Under the pieces are notes generated by a model. The model was not told the DNA's origin and did not search any database. It was given only the letters and a program-made list of their open reading frames with translations. Of a stretch of DNA of 64,000 nucleotides, positions 62,545-64,000 are shown one piece after another. This DNA comes from Acestrorhynchus altus (taxonomy: Eukaryota > Chordata > Actinopteri > Characiformes > Acestrorhynchidae): positions 27,193,297 through 27,257,296 of the forward strand of contig CM067508.1 of the NCBI GenBank assembly GCA_034509495.1. The letters are read 5' to 3'. Each line of letters opens with the position of its first letter. The stretch's first letter is position 1. The position numbers were made by a program, and so were the translations under genes.

Positions 62545-62660
62545 AACACACCTGATTCAAATCAACCTGTTAATTTTCAGGTACAGTAGGTCTGTTAGAG
62601 CAGTGAAATCAGAAAACTGCAGGAAGCTGGCACTCCAGACAGGTTTGCCTACTTTTAGAA
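62545..62660. repeat. Partial MITE related to 15309-15466
   Basis: Contains 'caaacacacctgattcaaat' and 'gcactccagacaggtttgcc', the half-element of a common fish inverted-repeat family. The left arm is absent. Confidence 0.45.
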
Positions 62661-62810
62661 TAACAGGTCATGTCACTTGGGCCTCATTTATGAAACTATA
62701 AACAGTAATTCATGATTGAAATGGACCTTCCTGAATACTTTCCACCAGATTCACAAATGCTTTGTAAACACCAGGTTTACTAGTAGAACATGTGTATTTA
62801 AAAAAAAATA

Positions 62811-64000
62811 CCGGGGCCGGGTCGCGGGGGCAGCAGTCTAAGCAGGGATGCCCAGACCTCCCTCTCCCCCGACACCTCAGCCAGCTCCCCGGGAGGGACC
62901 CGAGGCGTTCCCAGGCCAGCTGAGAGACATAGTCCCTCCAGCGTGTCCTGGTCTAGCCCGCGGTCTCCTCCCGATGGGGCATGACTGGAACACCTCCCCA
63001 GGGAGACATCCAGGGGGCATCCGAAAAAGTTGCCCGAGCCACCACAACTGGTTCCTCTCGATGTAGAGGAGCAGCGGCTCTACTCCAAGCTCCTCCTGGG
63101 TGACTGCGGAGCTCACCCTATCTCTAAGGGAGCGCCCGGCCACCCTATGGAGGAACTCATTTCGGCCGTTTGTATCTGTGATCTTGTTCTTTCAGTCATT
63201 ACCCACAACTCATGGCCATAGGTGAGGGTAGGAACATAGATTGACCGGTAAATCAAGCGCTTTGCCTTTCGGCTCAGCTCCTTCTCCACCATGACGGACC
63301 GCTACACCGACTGCATGGCTGCGGCGGCAGCACCAATCCGCCTGTCAATCTCATGCTCCCTCTCACCCCCACTCGTGAACAAGACCCCAAGATACTTAAA
63401 CTCCTCCACTTGGGGCAGTACAACTCCACCGATCTGGAGGGGGCAAGCCACCCTCTTCCGCTCGAGAACCATGGCCTCAGACTTGGAGGTGCTGATTTGC
63501 ATCCTAGCCACTTCAAACTTAGCTGCCAACCGCTCCAGTGCCTGCTGAAGATCCTGGCTCGAAGAAGCCAACAGGACAACATCATCTGCAAAAAGCAGAG
63601 ATGATATCCTCTGGTTCCCAAACCGGACTCCCTCCGGCCCCTAGCTGCACCTAGCAATTCTGTCCATAAAGATTATGAACAGAACCGGTGACAAAGGGCA
63701 GCCCTGCTGGAGTCCAACATGCACCGGGAACAGGCCCGATTTACTGTCAGCAATGCGAACCAAGCTCCTGCTCTGGTCATACAAAGACCTGACAGCCCTT
63801 AACAGAGGGCCCCGGACCCCATATTCCTGGAGCATCTAGAGACTTGAGATACTCCGGGTGGATCTCATCCACCCCCGGGGCCCCACCATTGAGGAGCTTG
63901 CAGACCACGTCAGTGACTTCGGCCCGAGTGATGGGCGAGTCCTCCGCCTCACCTTCATCATTGGAAGACGTGACGGTGGGATTGAGGAGATCCTCAAAGT
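62811..64000 (-). mobile_element. LINE (non-LTR retrotransposon) relic, runs off the right edge
   Basis: The minus strand encodes ORF2 pieces in order: DEGEAEDSPITRAEVTD and GGAPGVDEIHPEYLKSL (63840-64000), then GVRGPLLRAVRSLYDQ, GLQQGCPLSPVLFIIFMDRI (motif B), LLFADDVVLLASS (catalytic FADD), STSKSEAMVLERKRV, VEEFKYLGVLFTS, LIYRSIYVPTLTYGHELWVM, and WWLGQLFRMPPGCLPGE. There are in-frame stops after DRIARCS and AMQSV, two frameshifts, and an internal deletion at about 63838. The clade is not assigned. The 3' end is at 62811, next to an A-rich tract. Confidence 0.9.

Noticed and set aside
62877..63657. Overlapping plus and minus ORFs at the right end as host genes
   Set aside because: They are frames of one LINE ORF2 on the minus strand, with its antisense shadows.

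Overview
The window is vertebrate nuclear DNA, almost certainly from a teleost fish. It has small coding exons with GT-AG introns, dense CA/GA/TA microsatellites, and many relics of fish-type Tc1/mariner transposons, LINEs, tRNA-derived SINEs and MITEs. The repeat flavour suggests an otophysan fish (characin, catfish or knifefish), which is a weak inference. No prokaryotic-type system, rRNA, functional tRNA gene or CRISPR array is visible.

Two protein-coding genes are recognised, both on the minus strand. The first is mtss2 (also called mtss1l, metastasis suppressor 1-like). It is complete as 15 coding exons from the ATG at 46928 to the stop at 6334. Exon lengths and phases add up to 2256 nt, or 751 residues, with no break. 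The predicted protein has an N-terminal I-BAR (IMD) domain, a long Ser/Pro-rich linker and a C-terminal WH2 actin-binding motif. The second is a p38 MAP kinase, best called mapk12 (p38 gamma). Only its last five coding exons are present (61826 down to 56640). They carry kinase subdomains IX-XI, the acidic docking region and a C-terminal PDZ-ligand tail. The rest of the gene lies beyond position 64000. The two genes have separate cellular roles, and nothing here shows they are co-regulated.

Layout: 1-6333 is the region downstream of mtss2, with a 1.3 kb pentanucleotide array at 1401-2680 and an orphan CpG island at 2955-3405. Mtss2 occupies 6334-47400 and has a 21.4 kb intron 3 full of transposon relics and a GC-box promoter near 47346-47380. 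The interval 47421-56639 is intergenic with one candidate orphan terminal exon (51456-51638). The 3' half of mapk12 occupies 56640-61826, with a Tc1 relic in its last intron. A LINE reverse-transcriptase relic on the minus strand runs from 62811 off the right end.

The most interesting observations are: a candidate 9-nt microexon in mtss2 with neuronal-microexon architecture; (CT)n microsatellites forming the polypyrimidine tracts of mtss2 exons; inverted MITE copies flanking exons 4-6, which could favour circular RNA; an unnamed dispersed repeat with a self-complementary core; a microinversion inside a Tc1 transposase relic; and the higher-order pentanucleotide array. All family calls come from reading translated sequence against remembered families. 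No database search was run.
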